Positions 51,743 through 60,946 of a stretch of 64,000 bases of DNA are shown here, piece after piece. The first letter of the stretch is position 1, and each line of letters starts with the position of its first letter. The stretch spans positions 186,001 through 250,000 of the forward strand of contig NZ_JAWMQR010000007.1 of NCBI RefSeq assembly GCF_033283405.1, read 5' to 3'. Both the position numbers and the translations under genes were made by a program. The notes beneath the pieces were generated by a model that saw only the letters and a program-made list of their open reading frames with translations, was not told where the DNA came from and searched no databases. This DNA comes from Halioxenophilus sp033283405 (GTDB lineage Bacteria; Pseudomonadota; Gammaproteobacteria; Pseudomonadales; Cellvibrionaceae).

Positions 51743-54700
51743 CTAGGCCGTGCGGTGGAAGTAGCGGTAGATGATCGGCAGCAGGAAGAGGGTCAGCAGT
51801 GTCGAACTGATCAAACCGCCAATCACCACCACCGCCAGCGGTTTTTGAATCTCCGAGCCGGGGCCGGTGGCCAGCAGCAGCGGCACCAGGCCCAGGGCGC
51901 AGGTGGTGGCGGTCATCATCACCGGCCGCAGGCGGCGCACCGCCCCCTGCAGCACCACGTTGTCGATGGTCAGCCCCTTGGCGCGCAGCTGGTTGAAGTA
52001 GGACATCATCACCACGCCGTTCATCACCGCAATCCCCAACAGGGCGATAAAGCCCACCGAGGCCGGTACCGACAGAAACTCCCCGGTCAGCCAGAGGGCG
52101 AACAGGCCGCCAATCAGAGCGAAGGGGATGTTGGAGAGGATGATGGCGGTCTGCTTGATGGAGGCAAAGGTGACGAACAGCAGCAGTGCAATCAGGCCGA
52201 GGGCAACCGGCACCACCAGCAGCAGACGCTGGGCGGCGCGCTGCTGGTTTTCAAACTGGCCACCCCAGGAGAGCGTGTAGCCGGTGGGCAGTGGCACCTG
52301 CTCGGCGATCAACGCCTTGGCCTCATCGACAAAGCCGACCAGGTCGCGTCCTTCAACGTTGGTGCGAATCACGGCAAAGCGTTGGCCCGCCTCGCGCGAG
52401 ACGCTTACCGGCCCCTCAATGCGCTCGATCCGGGCCAGCTCCGAGAGGGCGATGGTGCCGCCCGCAGGCAGGTTGATCAGGTCGTTGCTCAGTTGCGCCA
52501 CACCGTCACCGGCGGGCTTGGCGAAGCGCAGGGTGAGTGGTACCCGCGCCCCCTGTTCGATGATATTGCCCAGCGGCAGCCCTTCGAACTCGGCGCGCAG
52601 GCGGCGTTGCAGCTCATCGGTGTTAATACCCAACTGGCCCGCCCGGGGGCGGTCGACATTCACCTGCAGGTACTGGGCGCCCTCGTTAATGGCGGCGATG
52701 GTATCCACCGCACCGTCGAGTTTGCTCACCTGCTGGCTGATGGCCTGGGCCAGACGGTTGAGCTCGGCCAGATCGGTGCCAAACACTTTGATGGCGATAT
52801 CGCCGCGGGAGCCGGTGAGCATCTCCGACACGCGCATATCAATGGGCTGGGTAAAGCCAAAGTTGAGTCCGGGAAACTGGGCCAGCACCTGGCGGATCTT
52901 CTCCTGCAGCGCGTCCTTATCGGCCACCTGCCATTGGTCGTGTGGTTTCAGCTGCAGGAAAACATCGGTTTCGTTGAGCCCCATGGGGTCCATGCCGATC
53001 TCATCCGAGCCACTGCGCGATACCACCCGGGCGATCTCCGGTACCTTACTAATCAGCGCCTTCTCCACCTGCTGCACCATATGAATATTGGCCGGCAGGT
53101 TGATTGAGGGGATGGACTCCAGCTGCACGATGATATCGCCCTCGTCCATTACCGGCAGGAAGGTTTTGCCAATAAAGGGTAACAGGCAGCCGGCCGCCAC
53201 CAGCAGGCCGGCGGAGAGCACAATGACCGGTTGCGGGCGCTGCAACACCCGGCTGAGCAGCGGTTGGTAGAGTGCGATCAGTTTGCGGCTGAGCCAGGGC
53301 TCCTCTTCGCTGGTCTCCTGCAACAGCAGCGAGGCGATCACCGGGATCACGGTTAGTGAGAGGACCAGGGCGCCGATCAGGGCGAAGACGATCGTCAGCG
53401 CCACCGGCACAAACAGCTTGCCCTCCAGCCCCTGCAGGGTCAGCAGCGGCAGGAAGACGATAATAATAATGGCCACGCCGGAGGTGACCGGTACGGCCAC
53501 ATCTTTCACCGCCCGAAACAGAATGTGCAGGCGTGGCAGGCGCCGGCTCTGATCGCTGCCGTGGCGGTGCTGATCGGCCAGCAGCGAGAGCATGTTCTCG
53601 ACCACCACAATGGCGGAGTCGACCAGCATACCGATGGCGATCACCAGCCCGCCCAGGCTCATCAGGTTGGCGCTCATGCCCAGGCGCTGCATCATGAAAA
53701 AGGTGAACAGGGCCGAAAGCGGCAGAATACAGGCCACCGTCAAGGCCGCGCGCAGGTTGCCGAGGAAGAGCCCAAGTACCACCAGCACCAGCACCACCGC
53801 CTCCACCAGGGCGCGGCCGACGGTGCCGACGGCGCGGCCAATCAGGTCGCTGCGGTTGTAGAAGACATTAATGGTGGTGCCCGCGGGCAGGTTGGGCTGC
53901 AGCTCGGCCAGTTTGGCGTTGATGCCCTCAATCACATGGCGGGCGTTGGCGCCGCGCAGGCCAATCACCAGCCCCTGCACCGCCTCGCCCTGGCCATCCA
54001 CCGTCACCGAGCCGTAGCGCTCGAGCTCACCCAGGTGAATATCGGCCACCTGGCTGAGGGCGATGGAGTCGCCATCGGCGTTAGTGAGGCGGATATTGGC
54101 GATATCCTCGAACGAGGTGAGTGCTCCGGCAACCCGAATCAAAATCGCCTCTTCGCCCTGGTCCAGGCGGCCGGCGCCATCGTTGGCATTGTTGGCGGTG
54201 AGCGCGGCGATGATCTGCTCGCTGCTGATCTTGAGGGTGGCCATGGCCGCCCGATTGGGGGCTACCTCATAGGTTTTAACAAAACCGCCCAGGGAGTTGA
54301 CGTCGGCCACACCGTCGACCGTGCGCAACGCCGGGCGAATGGTCCAGTCGAGCAGAAAGCGGCGCTCGGCCAGGCTCATCTGGTCGTTGTCGACGGTGAA
54401 CATAAACATGTCACCGAGTGGTGTACTCATCGGTGCCAGGCCGCCACTGATGCCGTCGGGCAGCGCCTCCCACAGGTTGTTGAGCCGCTCGGCCACCTGC
54501 TGCCTGGCCCAGTAGATATCGGTGCCCTCGTCAAAGTCGAGGGTGATGGCGGTGAGTGCGTATTTGGAGATGGAGCGCAGCATCGCCTGCTTGGGAATCC
54601 CAAGCAGCTCCACCTCGATGGGTTGGGTGATCAGGCTCTCCACCTCCTCCGGGGTCATGCCGGGAGCCTTGATGATGATCTTCACCTGGGTGGGCGAGAT

Positions 54701-54823
54701 ATCGGGAAAGGCATCGATGGTGAGGTTGAGCATGGCGCGGGCGCCAATGCCCATCAGCAGCAGCGTCAGCAGGCCGATCAACAGCCGCTGACTGAGGGAA
54801 AACTGAATCAGTCGGGCGAGCAT
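51743..54823 (-). CDS. Heavy-metal RND efflux pump, CusA/CzcA family
   Basis: The 1026-residue inner-membrane pump has the twelve-helix RND layout. It has an N-terminal helix (FSLSQRLLIGLLTLLLMGIG), FPDISPTQVKIIIKAPGMTP, a large periplasmic loop, central helices near 330-530 and a second repeat starting AAQRLLLVVPVALGLIALLL. The TM4 motif reads AIGMLVDSAIVVVEN (about residues 396-410), not the DFG-type motif of CzcA, and is closer to the AIGxxVDAAIVMIEN form of CusA. This hints at monovalent or nickel-like metals. It works with the adaptor (TAATG overlap) and TolC-like channel encoded just upstream to expel metal ions using the proton gradient. Confidence 0.93.
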   Translation of the reverse strand: MLARLIQFSLSQRLLIGLLTLLLMGIGARAMLNLTIDAFPDISPTQVKIIIKAPGMTPEEVESLITQPIEVELLGIPKQAMLRSISKYALTAITLDFDEGTDIYWARQQVAERLNNLWEALPDGISGGLAPMSTPLGDMFMFTVDNDQMSLAERRFLLDWTIRPALRTVDGVADVNSLGGFVKTYEVAPNRAAMATLKISSEQIIAALTANNANDGAGRLDQGEEAILIRVAGALTSFEDIANIRLTNADGDSIALSQVADIHLGELERYGSVTVDGQGEAVQGLVIGLRGANARHVIEGINAKLAELQPNLPAGTTINVFYNRSDLIGRAVGTVGRALVEAVVLVLVVLGLFLGNLRAALTVACILPLSALFTFFMMQRLGMSANLMSLGGLVIAIGMLVDSAIVVVENMLSLLADQHRHGSDQSRRLPRLHILFRAVKDVAVPVTSGVAIIIIVFLPLLTLQGLEGKLFVPVALTIVFALIGALVLSLTVIPVIASLLLQETSEEEPWLSRKLIALYQPLLSRVLQRPQPVIVLSAGLLVAAGCLLPFIGKTFLPVMDEGDIIVQLESIPSINLPANIHMVQQVEKALISKVPEIARVVSRSGSDEIGMDPMGLNETDVFLQLKPHDQWQVADKDALQEKIRQVLAQFPGLNFGFTQPIDMRVSEMLTGSRGDIAIKVFGTDLAELNRLAQAISQQVSKLDGAVDTIAAINEGAQYLQVNVDRPRAGQLGINTDELQRRLRAEFEGLPLGNIIEQGARVPLTLRFAKPAGDGVAQLSNDLINLPAGGTIALSELARIERIEGPVSVSREAGQRFAVIRTNVEGRDLVGFVDEAKALIAEQVPLPTGYTLSWGGQFENQQRAAQRLLLVVPVALGLIALLLFVTFASIKQTAIILSNIPFALIGGLFALWLTGEFLSVPASVGFIALLGIAVMNGVVMMSYFNQLRAKGLTIDNVVLQGAVRRLRPVMMTATTCALGLVPLLLATGPGSEIQKPLAVVVIGGLISSTLLTLFLLPIIYRYFHRTA

Positions 54824-55938
54824 TATTCACCGCCCCCCAGGCCCAGTTGTACCCCTTTCAGCTGGGCGGTGCCCTTCACCACCAGCTCCTCGCCGGGGAC
54901 GATATTGGTCACCGCCAGGTAGTCGGCACCGAGCGGCTGCAACTGCAGCGGGCGCACCTCAACCCCCTGCACCTGGCGTACATAAACGTAGGTGGTGTCG
55001 CCGGTGTGGGTCACCGCACTGGCCGGCACCCGTACCCCGGCGACGGGGCTGGCGAGCACCAGCGTCACCTGTTGGCCGGGGGCCAGCCCGGTGGCGCCAT
55101 CGAAGCGGGCCAGAATCTCCAGCGTCTGGCTGGAGCCGTCGAGCTCGGCGTTTTTACTCATTAGGGTGAGGCCCACCTGCTCCCCCTGCACACCCAACTG
55201 GTCGCCGGGTTGCAGCCCGGCCATCAGCGCCGGCGGCACCTGGGCGCGCAACCAGAGCTGGTCACCACTGGTCACCGTGGCCACCGCCTGGTTGGCGGGA
55301 ATATAGTCGCCCGGGGCGAAGAATGCCCGGCTGACCACGCCCGCCTGGGGGGCCACCAGGCGGTATTGGCCGGGGGCGAGGTCGCCCTTGAGCAGGTCGT
55401 TGAGATCGCTGTCACTGAAGCCGGCCTGGGTCAGAATGCGCTGGCGACCCGAGAGGGCAAAGGCGGCCGCCTGCAGCTGACGCCGACTACTGTCGAGTCG
55501 CTCCTTGGCGATGATGCCCTCGGCGTAGAGCTGCTTATCCTTGGCCAGTTCAACCTGGGCGGCGGTCAACTGGTTGCGGGCCTCGAGCCACGCCTCCTGA
55601 CTCTGCAGCAGGGTGGCGCTGGAGAGGGTGGCGATCACCGTGCCGGCCGCTACCTGGCTGCCACCGGCCGCCTGCCAGGTCTGCAGCTGGCCATCGTAGA
55701 GGGCGCTGAGTTGCGCCTGCGCCTGGGGTGAGTGGATCACCAGGGCGGGCAGTTGAAAACCGTGCGCGGCGCTGTTGGCGGTGACCGCCTCAAAATCGAT
55801 TGCCAGGCGCGTGATAGCCTCGCTGTCGAGTTCGATCAGGGAGTCGCCTTCGGCCCGGGCGAGGGGATTGTGCAGCAGCAATACGCTGGCCAGCAGTGCA
55901 TGGAGGGTTGCATAGCGGGTAGTGCGGGCAGTAATCAT
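54823..55938 (-). CDS. RND periplasmic adaptor (membrane fusion protein)
   Basis: The 371-residue adaptor has a signal peptide (LLASVLLLHNPLARAEG). A lipoyl-like half follows (LYDGQLQTWQAAGGSQVAAG), then a coiled hairpin (AQVELAKDKQLYAEGIIAKERL), the second lipoyl half (YRLVAPQAGVVSRAFFAPGD) and a beta-barrel domain. It links the pump to the outer-membrane channel. ATG 55938 has GGGAG upstream and overlaps the TolC-like stop as ATGA; a longer frame upstream lies within that gene. No His-rich N-terminal metal domain or CusB-type methionines are obvious. Confidence 0.9.
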   Translation of the reverse strand: MITARTTRYATLHALLASVLLLHNPLARAEGDSLIELDSEAITRLAIDFEAVTANSAAHGFQLPALVIHSPQAQAQLSALYDGQLQTWQAAGGSQVAAGTVIATLSSATLLQSQEAWLEARNQLTAAQVELAKDKQLYAEGIIAKERLDSSRRQLQAAAFALSGRQRILTQAGFSDSDLNDLLKGDLAPGQYRLVAPQAGVVSRAFFAPGDYIPANQAVATVTSGDQLWLRAQVPPALMAGLQPGDQLGVQGEQVGLTLMSKNAELDGSSQTLEILARFDGATGLAPGQQVTLVLASPVAGVRVPASAVTHTGDTTYVYVRQVQGVEVRPLQLQPLGADYLAVTNIVPGEELVVKGTAQLKGVQLGLGGGE

Positions 55939-57182
55939 GGCAGTTCTCCCAGGGTCTGTTTGTAGGTGGAGATGAGCGCCTGTTGGCGCAATCGCAGGTG
56001 CAGCCAGCGCAGCTCGCTTTGGCGGTGCTGTTGCAGGGCGAGGATGGTGGGTTGAATGGTGGATTCGCCCAGGGCAAAGGCGGTTTTGGCCATCTGCCAC
56101 TGGCGCTGGGTGAGCTCGCGGCTCTGTTGCGCGTAGGCCAGTGCCGATTCCAGGGTATGCAGCTGGTGTTCAACCTCGTGCAGCTGTAGCTTGAGGTCGA
56201 GACGGGCCTGTTCTATGCGGGCGTCGAGCTCGGCCAACGCCACACTGGCGGCGGAGCTCTGTACGCGGCTATAGCTTTTGCCGCCAAACGGAATCGACAG
56301 GCTGAGGCCCAGGCTGTCGTTTTGCGGGTCGTTGTCGGCAGCCTGCTGGCGGCGCACACCAATACCGAGCGTGGCATTACCGGCGGTCTGGTGGCGCTGC
56401 TGGTCGGTGGCGGCCAGTTGCTGCTGGCGCAGGCCCAGAAGATAGGCGAGTTGCGGGTGCTCCGGGGTGATCTCACTTGGCTCGGGCAGAGCCTCCAGCC
56501 ACTCTTTGGGTGCTGCATCCAGGCCGGTGAGTAGATGGTAGCTGCGCTCGGCGTCGACCATCTCCGCCTGGCTGGCCAGCAGCTGCTGTTTGGCATCGAG
56601 CACCAGCGCCTCACTCTGCAGCACGGTGCTTTCGGCGACCTCGCCCGCGGCCAGCCGTTTGTTGCTGATCGCCAGCAGGGCTTCGCTATCGGCCAGCGCC
56701 TGTTCGGCGTGGTTGAGGTTGAGCCGGGCCAGGGTCAGTTGCGCCAGGCTCTGGCGCACCCGGCCGGCCACCAGTAGGGTGAGGTGTTGCTGCCAGTTCT
56801 GGCTACCGTTGCTGTAGGCTTCGGCCAGTTGCCGGGCGTTGCGCTTCTCGCCCAGGCGCCAGAGGTCAAATTCGACTCCGGCTTCGGCCTCGGTGTTGCC
56901 GAGGTTATCGAAGCTGGCGTCGTCCCAGTAGCTGAGGTTGAGCCGCGCCGGCGCCGGGCTCAGGCTACGGCTGAAGCGCGTCTGCTGCTCGGCCTGTTGC
57001 TGGTAGGCGCCACCGATACTCTGTTCCGGTGCTCGCGCCAGGGCGGCCGTGACCACCTCGGCCAGGGTAAGGCGCTCGCTCAGCACCACTGCGCTGTGCG
57101 CTTCGGCCGCTTCGTTCGCCATGGCACTGGTTGCCGTGCCGAGCAACAGGGCCATTGCCCAATGTTGTAAAAATCGAGGCAT
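55935..57182 (-). CDS. TolC-family outer-membrane channel of the RND operon
   Basis: The 415-residue protein has a signal peptide (ALLLGTATSAMANE) and two copies of the long-helix OEP domain. These are seen as LTLAEVVTAALARAPEQS, LNLSYWDDASFDN, the helix LAQLTLARLNLNHAEQALAD and a second set ending RWLHLRLRQQALISTYKQTL. It forms the outer-membrane exit of the efflux complex. ATG 57182 is preferred; a GTG five codons earlier lies within the AGGTGG that probably binds ribosomes. It is the first gene of the four-gene efflux operon, which is divergent from the two-component genes. Confidence 0.9.
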   Translation of the reverse strand: MPRFLQHWAMALLLGTATSAMANEAAEAHSAVVLSERLTLAEVVTAALARAPEQSIGGAYQQQAEQQTRFSRSLSPAPARLNLSYWDDASFDNLGNTEAEAGVEFDLWRLGEKRNARQLAEAYSNGSQNWQQHLTLLVAGRVRQSLAQLTLARLNLNHAEQALADSEALLAISNKRLAAGEVAESTVLQSEALVLDAKQQLLASQAEMVDAERSYHLLTGLDAAPKEWLEALPEPSEITPEHPQLAYLLGLRQQQLAATDQQRHQTAGNATLGIGVRRQQAADNDPQNDSLGLSLSIPFGGKSYSRVQSSAASVALAELDARIEQARLDLKLQLHEVEHQLHTLESALAYAQQSRELTQRQWQMAKTAFALGESTIQPTILALQQHRQSELRWLHLRLRQQALISTYKQTLGELP

Positions 57183-57232
57183 AAACACGCTCGCCACCTA
57201 AGTAATGGAGTTGGCGGCATGCTACGGGGTGG

Positions 57233-57255
57233 TTTGTCAAAACTTTGTCGACAAA
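57233..57255. promoter_or_regulatory. Direct repeat and palindrome in the efflux/two-component gap
   Basis: TTTGTC occurs at 57233-57238 and 57244-57249, eleven bases apart, the spacing of direct repeats bound by OmpR-family regulators. The second copy is part of the 12-base palindrome TTTGTCGACAAA. It lies about 50 bases before the efflux start and about 125 before the regulator gene. Confidence 0.5.
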
Positions 57256-57378
57256 TGGCTGGTGCAGGAAATATTCATGGATGGCTGGTAATCCGCCCGA
57301 ATTTTGACATTCTCTTGGCGTTTACTGTGGCACCCTGTGCGGCTAGTGACCCATTTCAGGAATTAAGATCAGCAGCGC

Positions 57379-58050
57379 ATGAAACTGTTAATAGTGGAAG
57401 ATAACCGCGATATCTCGGAGAACATTGCCGACTACCTGGAGCCCAAGGGGCACCAGCTGGACTTTGCCGGCGACGGCGTGCAGGGGTTGGCACTGGCGCT
57501 GAATGACGACTTCGACGCGATTGTGTTGGATCTCAATCTGCCGCGTCTGGACGGCATCAGCGTCTGCCAGCAGCTGCGCGCCAACAATATCGCCACCCCG
57601 GTTATTATGTTGACCGCCCGCGACCAGCTGGACGACAAACTGCTCGGCTTTGGTGCCGGTGCCGACGACTATCTGGTCAAGCCTTTTTCGGTGAAGGAGC
57701 TGGAGGTGCGCCTGCAGGCGCTGTTGAAGCGGCTACACCATTTTGGTGAGGCCGAGGAGCTGGTGGTGGCCGATCTGCACTACAACCCCAACACCCTGGC
57801 GGTGAGCCGGGCGGGAAGGCCGCTGGAGTTGAACCCTATCCAGCGCAAACTGCTGGCCCGGCTGATGCAAAGCAGCCCCAATGTGGTTAAACGCGCGGAG
57901 CTTGAGACTATCGTCTGGGGCGACGACCCGCCCGACAACGACATCCTGCGCACCCACGTTTACAGCCTGCGCAACATTATCGATAAACCCTTCGCCAGCA
58001 AGCTGCTGCACACGGTGCACAGTGTTGGCTACTGCTTGGCGGAAAAATAA
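57379..58050 (+). CDS. OmpR-family response regulator of the efflux locus
   Basis: The 223-residue regulator has receiver residues VEDN, phospho-acceptor Asp51 (VLDLNLPRLDG), Thr in MLTARD and Lys in LVKPFSV. Its C-terminal winged helix reads LNPIQRKLLARLMQSSPNVV and WGDDPPDNDILRTHVYSLRN. This layout is the XdrA/CusR-like type often found beside metal pumps. It is divergent from the TolC-adaptor-RND operon and followed by its kinase after nine to fifteen bases. It likely activates the efflux operon through the repeat at 57233-57255. Confidence 0.92.
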   Translation: MKLLIVEDNRDISENIADYLEPKGHQLDFAGDGVQGLALALNDDFDAIVLDLNLPRLDGISVCQQLRANNIATPVIMLTARDQLDDKLLGFGAGADDYLVKPFSVKELEVRLQALLKRLHHFGEAEELVVADLHYNPNTLAVSRAGRPLELNPIQRKLLARLMQSSPNVVKRAELETIVWGDDPPDNDILRTHVYSLRNIIDKPFASKLLHTVHSVGYCLAEK

Positions 58051-58064
58051 CAGCGCGATTGCCT

Positions 58065-59366
58065 ATGGATATAAAAGTGCCTACGGATATAAAAAAGAGA
58101 ACCCTGCGTCGGCGTTTGATTGTCAGTACGGTGGCGATCGTGTGGGTGATCAGCAGCCTCTTTGCCGGCGGTCTGTTTCTTCTGAAAAAGCAGCTGGAAG
58201 AGGCCACCTTTGGCCGCTATGTGCAGAAACATATCGAGGCGGTAATCGCCAACAATCTGGATGAGTCGTCGCTCAATAACAGCTGGTTCAGCGAGTGGCT
58301 GCTCTATCGCGGCGAGCGGGTGGCTGAGCTGCCGGTGGCCATGCGTGCGCGAGCACCCGGCTCCTACCACAACATTACCTTCAACGGCCGCTACTACCAC
58401 CTGGATATCGCCGAGGCCGATGGTGAAAAGGTCTTTCTGCTGTACGACATCACCGACTGGGAGCAGACCGAGCACTCGCTGCTGATCTCGCTATTCATTG
58501 GTGTGCTGGTGGTGTTGGTGATTGCCCTGCTGCTGGCCAGCCGCCTGGCCGACAGCATACTGGCGCCGGTGAAACGGCTCAGCGCCCGGCTCAAGTCGAT
58601 TCAGCCCAACCAGCGCGGGTTGCGCATCGCGCCGGAGTTTGGCGACAGCGATATCGAACAGATCGCCCAGGCGTTTGATGCCTACCTCACCCGCATTGAT
58701 CACTTTGTCGAGCGCGAACAGCTGTTCACCGCTGCCGCCAGCCACGAGCTGCGCACGCCGTTGTCGGTGATGCTGGGCGCGGTGGATGTGCTTGAAGCCA
58801 ACAACCCCGCTGCCGCCGGCGGCCGGGCCCTGCAGCGTATTCGCCGGGCCTGTGCGGAGATGCAGGCCTTTATCGAAGCGAGTCTGTTGTTGTCCCGTGA
58901 AAAAGACAACACCACGGGCGAGGCTGACAGCTGCCAGCTGGCCGAGGTGGTGGCGCAGGTGGTGGAGGATTTTCGCGGTGCCATCGCCGGCAAGGGGCTT
59001 GAGCTGGTGGTCGAGTGTGAGCCGGGCGGCTGCCTGCCGGCACCGGCCAGCATCGTTAAAATCAGTATTGCCAATCTGCTGCGCAACGCCCTGGAGCATA
59101 CCGCGGCGGGGACGATCTCGGTCAGTTGCGGCGGCGATTGGCTGACGGTGGCCGATACCGGCGAGGGTATCGCCAGCGAGGATATTGCCAAGGTGTTTGA
59201 GCGCAGCTACAGCACCAAGGCCGAGGGTACTGGCCTTGGCCTCAATCTGGTGAAGCGTATCTGCGACCGTTTCTGCTGGGCTGTCAATGTCGCCAGCGTT
59301 GCCGGCCAGGGTACCCAGGTAACGCTTAACTTTGCTGCCGGCGGCCAGGCGCTAGGGAGCGCCTAA
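58065..59366 (+). CDS. Sensor histidine kinase of the efflux locus
   Basis: The 433-residue kinase has a first transmembrane helix at about residues 20-45, a short periplasmic domain (to about 130), a second helix (LLISLFIGVLVVLVIALLLA), a HAMP linker, the H-box FTAAASHELRTPLSVMLGAV (His near 227), N-box IANLLRNALEHT, G1 VADTGEGIA and G2 GLGLNLVKRI. All catalytic boxes are intact. The start is uncertain: ATG 58065 is inside a short direct repeat (CCTATGGATATAAAA and CCTACGGATATAAAA) and no good ribosome site is seen. It pairs with the preceding regulator, probably sensing periplasmic metal. Its last 15 bases overlap the convergent SnoaL-like gene. Confidence 0.9.
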   Translation: MDIKVPTDIKKRTLRRRLIVSTVAIVWVISSLFAGGLFLLKKQLEEATFGRYVQKHIEAVIANNLDESSLNNSWFSEWLLYRGERVAELPVAMRARAPGSYHNITFNGRYYHLDIAEADGEKVFLLYDITDWEQTEHSLLISLFIGVLVVLVIALLLASRLADSILAPVKRLSARLKSIQPNQRGLRIAPEFGDSDIEQIAQAFDAYLTRIDHFVEREQLFTAAASHELRTPLSVMLGAVDVLEANNPAAAGGRALQRIRRACAEMQAFIEASLLLSREKDNTTGEADSCQLAEVVAQVVEDFRGAIAGKGLELVVECEPGGCLPAPASIVKISIANLLRNALEHTAAGTISVSCGGDWLTVADTGEGIASEDIAKVFERSYSTKAEGTGLGLNLVKRICDRFCWAVNVASVAGQGTQVTLNFAAGGQALGSA

Positions 59367-59912
59367 CGGCCGCTTGTTGGTCAGAGGACGCCAGTAGGAG
59401 GGGTCCTCTTTGTTGCGCAGGGAGAGGCCGTTCAGGTGTAGGTCGGCCACTTCGGCAAAGGGGATGGGTAGGCTCGGTGCGCTGCCGCTCCACTCAATGA
59501 CATTGTGGCGATAGGCGATCTTCCACTCGCCATTACGCCGCTCGAAGCGGTCGAGATAGCGGCCACCGGCCAGCCAGTTGCTGTCGTCGCGATTGCGGCC
59601 GATAAACAGATAATAGATCTCGCTGTGGGCGCTATCGCCGTCAATCTCGCAGCTGTGATTGAGTAGATTGTGTTGCGTGGCGACCTGGCCGTGCTCGTGC
59701 AGCGGCTGGGCCCAGTCGTAAATCTCCGCGGGGCCGGCCACATACTCGCCGGCGGAGAGCAAGGCGTCGTCGTGAAAGGCCGATAAAAACAGCTCGCGGT
59801 CAAAGCGATCCATGCCGCGGCTAAAGCGCACCAGACAGTCGTAAATATCCTGGCGATCAAGCAGGGTGGCCAGGCGGGCGTAGTTATCGTTGGCAGCCGA
59901 TTCGGTCGTCAT
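59352..59912 (-). CDS. SnoaL-like (NTF2 fold) protein
   Basis: The 186-residue protein has the SnoaL-like helical start LLDRQDIYDCLVRFSRGMDR, then FLSAFHDDALL and a curved sheet with THSEIYYLFIG-type strands, GGRYLDRFERRNGEWKIAYR and WSGSAPSLP. The Asp and His of dehydratase-like relatives may be in DRFD and THQHN-like positions, but the activity is unknown. GAGGAG precedes ATG 59912. It is the last gene of a cluster with an SDR, a second SnoaL-like protein and a MaoC-like hydratase. Family members include limonene-epoxide hydrolase-like and scytalone-dehydratase-like enzymes. Confidence 0.8.
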   Translation of the reverse strand: MTTESAANDNYARLATLLDRQDIYDCLVRFSRGMDRFDRELFLSAFHDDALLSAGEYVAGPAEIYDWAQPLHEHGQVATQHNLLNHSCEIDGDSAHSEIYYLFIGRNRDDSNWLAGGRYLDRFERRNGEWKIAYRHNVIEWSGSAPSLPIPFAEVADLHLNGLSLRNKEDPSYWRPLTNKRPLGAP

Positions 59913-59998
59913 GGTTTTCTCCTCTGGGCGAGCCACGCTCGGTGCCCGCCAGCTGGTTATTGTTATCTTAGGTTGCTTTATACCCCGGGCTTGCGCGT

Positions 59999-60865
59999 TC
60001 AGCGGCCGATGGGCTGCCAGATGGGTGCTCCCCGGGTTTCGCGCAGCGACGGAATCTCCCGGCCATCGATATCCTTAATGGCGTACTGCTGGGCCATCTC
60101 GGCGGTAATAAAGGTACCGCCGGAGTGGCGCATCAGCTGATCATCGGCGGCCAGGGCGGCGATCACCCGGCCGGGAAACTCCGGCGTGCAACCATCTTTT
60201 ATCTGCGTGGCGGCACCGCTCTTTAGGCCGGGAATATTGGCCAGATTGCGTTCGGCCCGTTCGGTCATGGTCAGCCCCTGCCAGAGGGAGATGGAGGCGA
60301 CCTTGTGGGGTTGCAGCTCAATGGCCATATCCCGCGCCATGCGATCCACCGCCGACTTAGCGGTACCAAACACCACGCCGTAGGTGTAGGCAACGCCGGT
60401 GTAGCCGGAGATGGCGACAATCAACCCCGATTGCTGCGGCACCATTATCTGGGCGGCGTGCCAGGCGGCGACAAAATTAGAGCGCACGCCGACATCGATC
60501 ATCTCCCAGTTGCTGAGTGGTTTCTGCCAAAAGCCTTTGGCCTCGGTCAGGTCGTCGGGTAGGGCAAAGGCGTTATTGACCAGTATATCGAGTCGCCCCT
60601 GCTCCCGTTTTACCTGCTCAAACAGCTTGGCTACCTGCTCGTCATCGCTGTGGTCGACGGCCACGGCAATACCCTGGCCGCCGCGCTCGGTTACGGCGGC
60701 GGCGGTGGCGCCGACCGTGCCGGGCAGTGGCTGGCTGCCCTCAACCAGGGTGCGGCCGGTGACATAGACCGTGGCACCGGCTGCGCCGAGGGCCAGGGCG
60801 ATGCCCTTGCCAATACCGCGGCTGGCGCCGGTGACTACCACCACCTTGCCTGTTAAATCGCCCAT
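59999..60865 (-). CDS. SDR family protein with Phe in place of the catalytic Tyr
   Basis: The 288-residue protein is a DHRS1-like SDR: TGASRGIGKGIALALGAAG for the cofactor, VTGRTLVEGS, ILVNNAFALPDD, and catalytic Ser153 in VAISGYTG. The YxxxK motif reads FGTAK (Phe166, Lys170), confirmed on the DNA as TTT GGT ACC GCT AAG. A Tyr sits four residues earlier (Tyr162), so either it substitutes or the protein is not a classical dehydrogenase. The C-terminal REIPSLRETRGAPIWQPIGR is not FabG-like. It lies between two SnoaL-like genes and probably acts on the same substrate as the MaoC-like protein. Confidence 0.85.
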   Translation of the reverse strand: MGDLTGKVVVVTGASRGIGKGIALALGAAGATVYVTGRTLVEGSQPLPGTVGATAAAVTERGGQGIAVAVDHSDDEQVAKLFEQVKREQGRLDILVNNAFALPDDLTEAKGFWQKPLSNWEMIDVGVRSNFVAAWHAAQIMVPQQSGLIVAISGYTGVAYTYGVVFGTAKSAVDRMARDMAIELQPHKVASISLWQGLTMTERAERNLANIPGLKSGAATQIKDGCTPEFPGRVIAALAADDQLMRHSGGTFITAEMAQQYAIKDIDGREIPSLRETRGAPIWQPIGR

Positions 60866-60946
60866 AGGTTCACCTCATTCTCTTTTTTTATTAGCTTGCC
60901 TTTTTATTGGCTTGGGGGGTGGTTGGCCGCGGCGGCTGCGACTCTG

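Noticed and set aside
53525..54922. A 465-codon plus-strand open frame and others (51755-53107, 47097-48059) opposite large genes
   Set aside because: They lie antisense to well-supported RND and transglycosylase genes, are rich in His/Gln/Gly from reverse-complemented codons and show no domains. They are by-products of codon bias.
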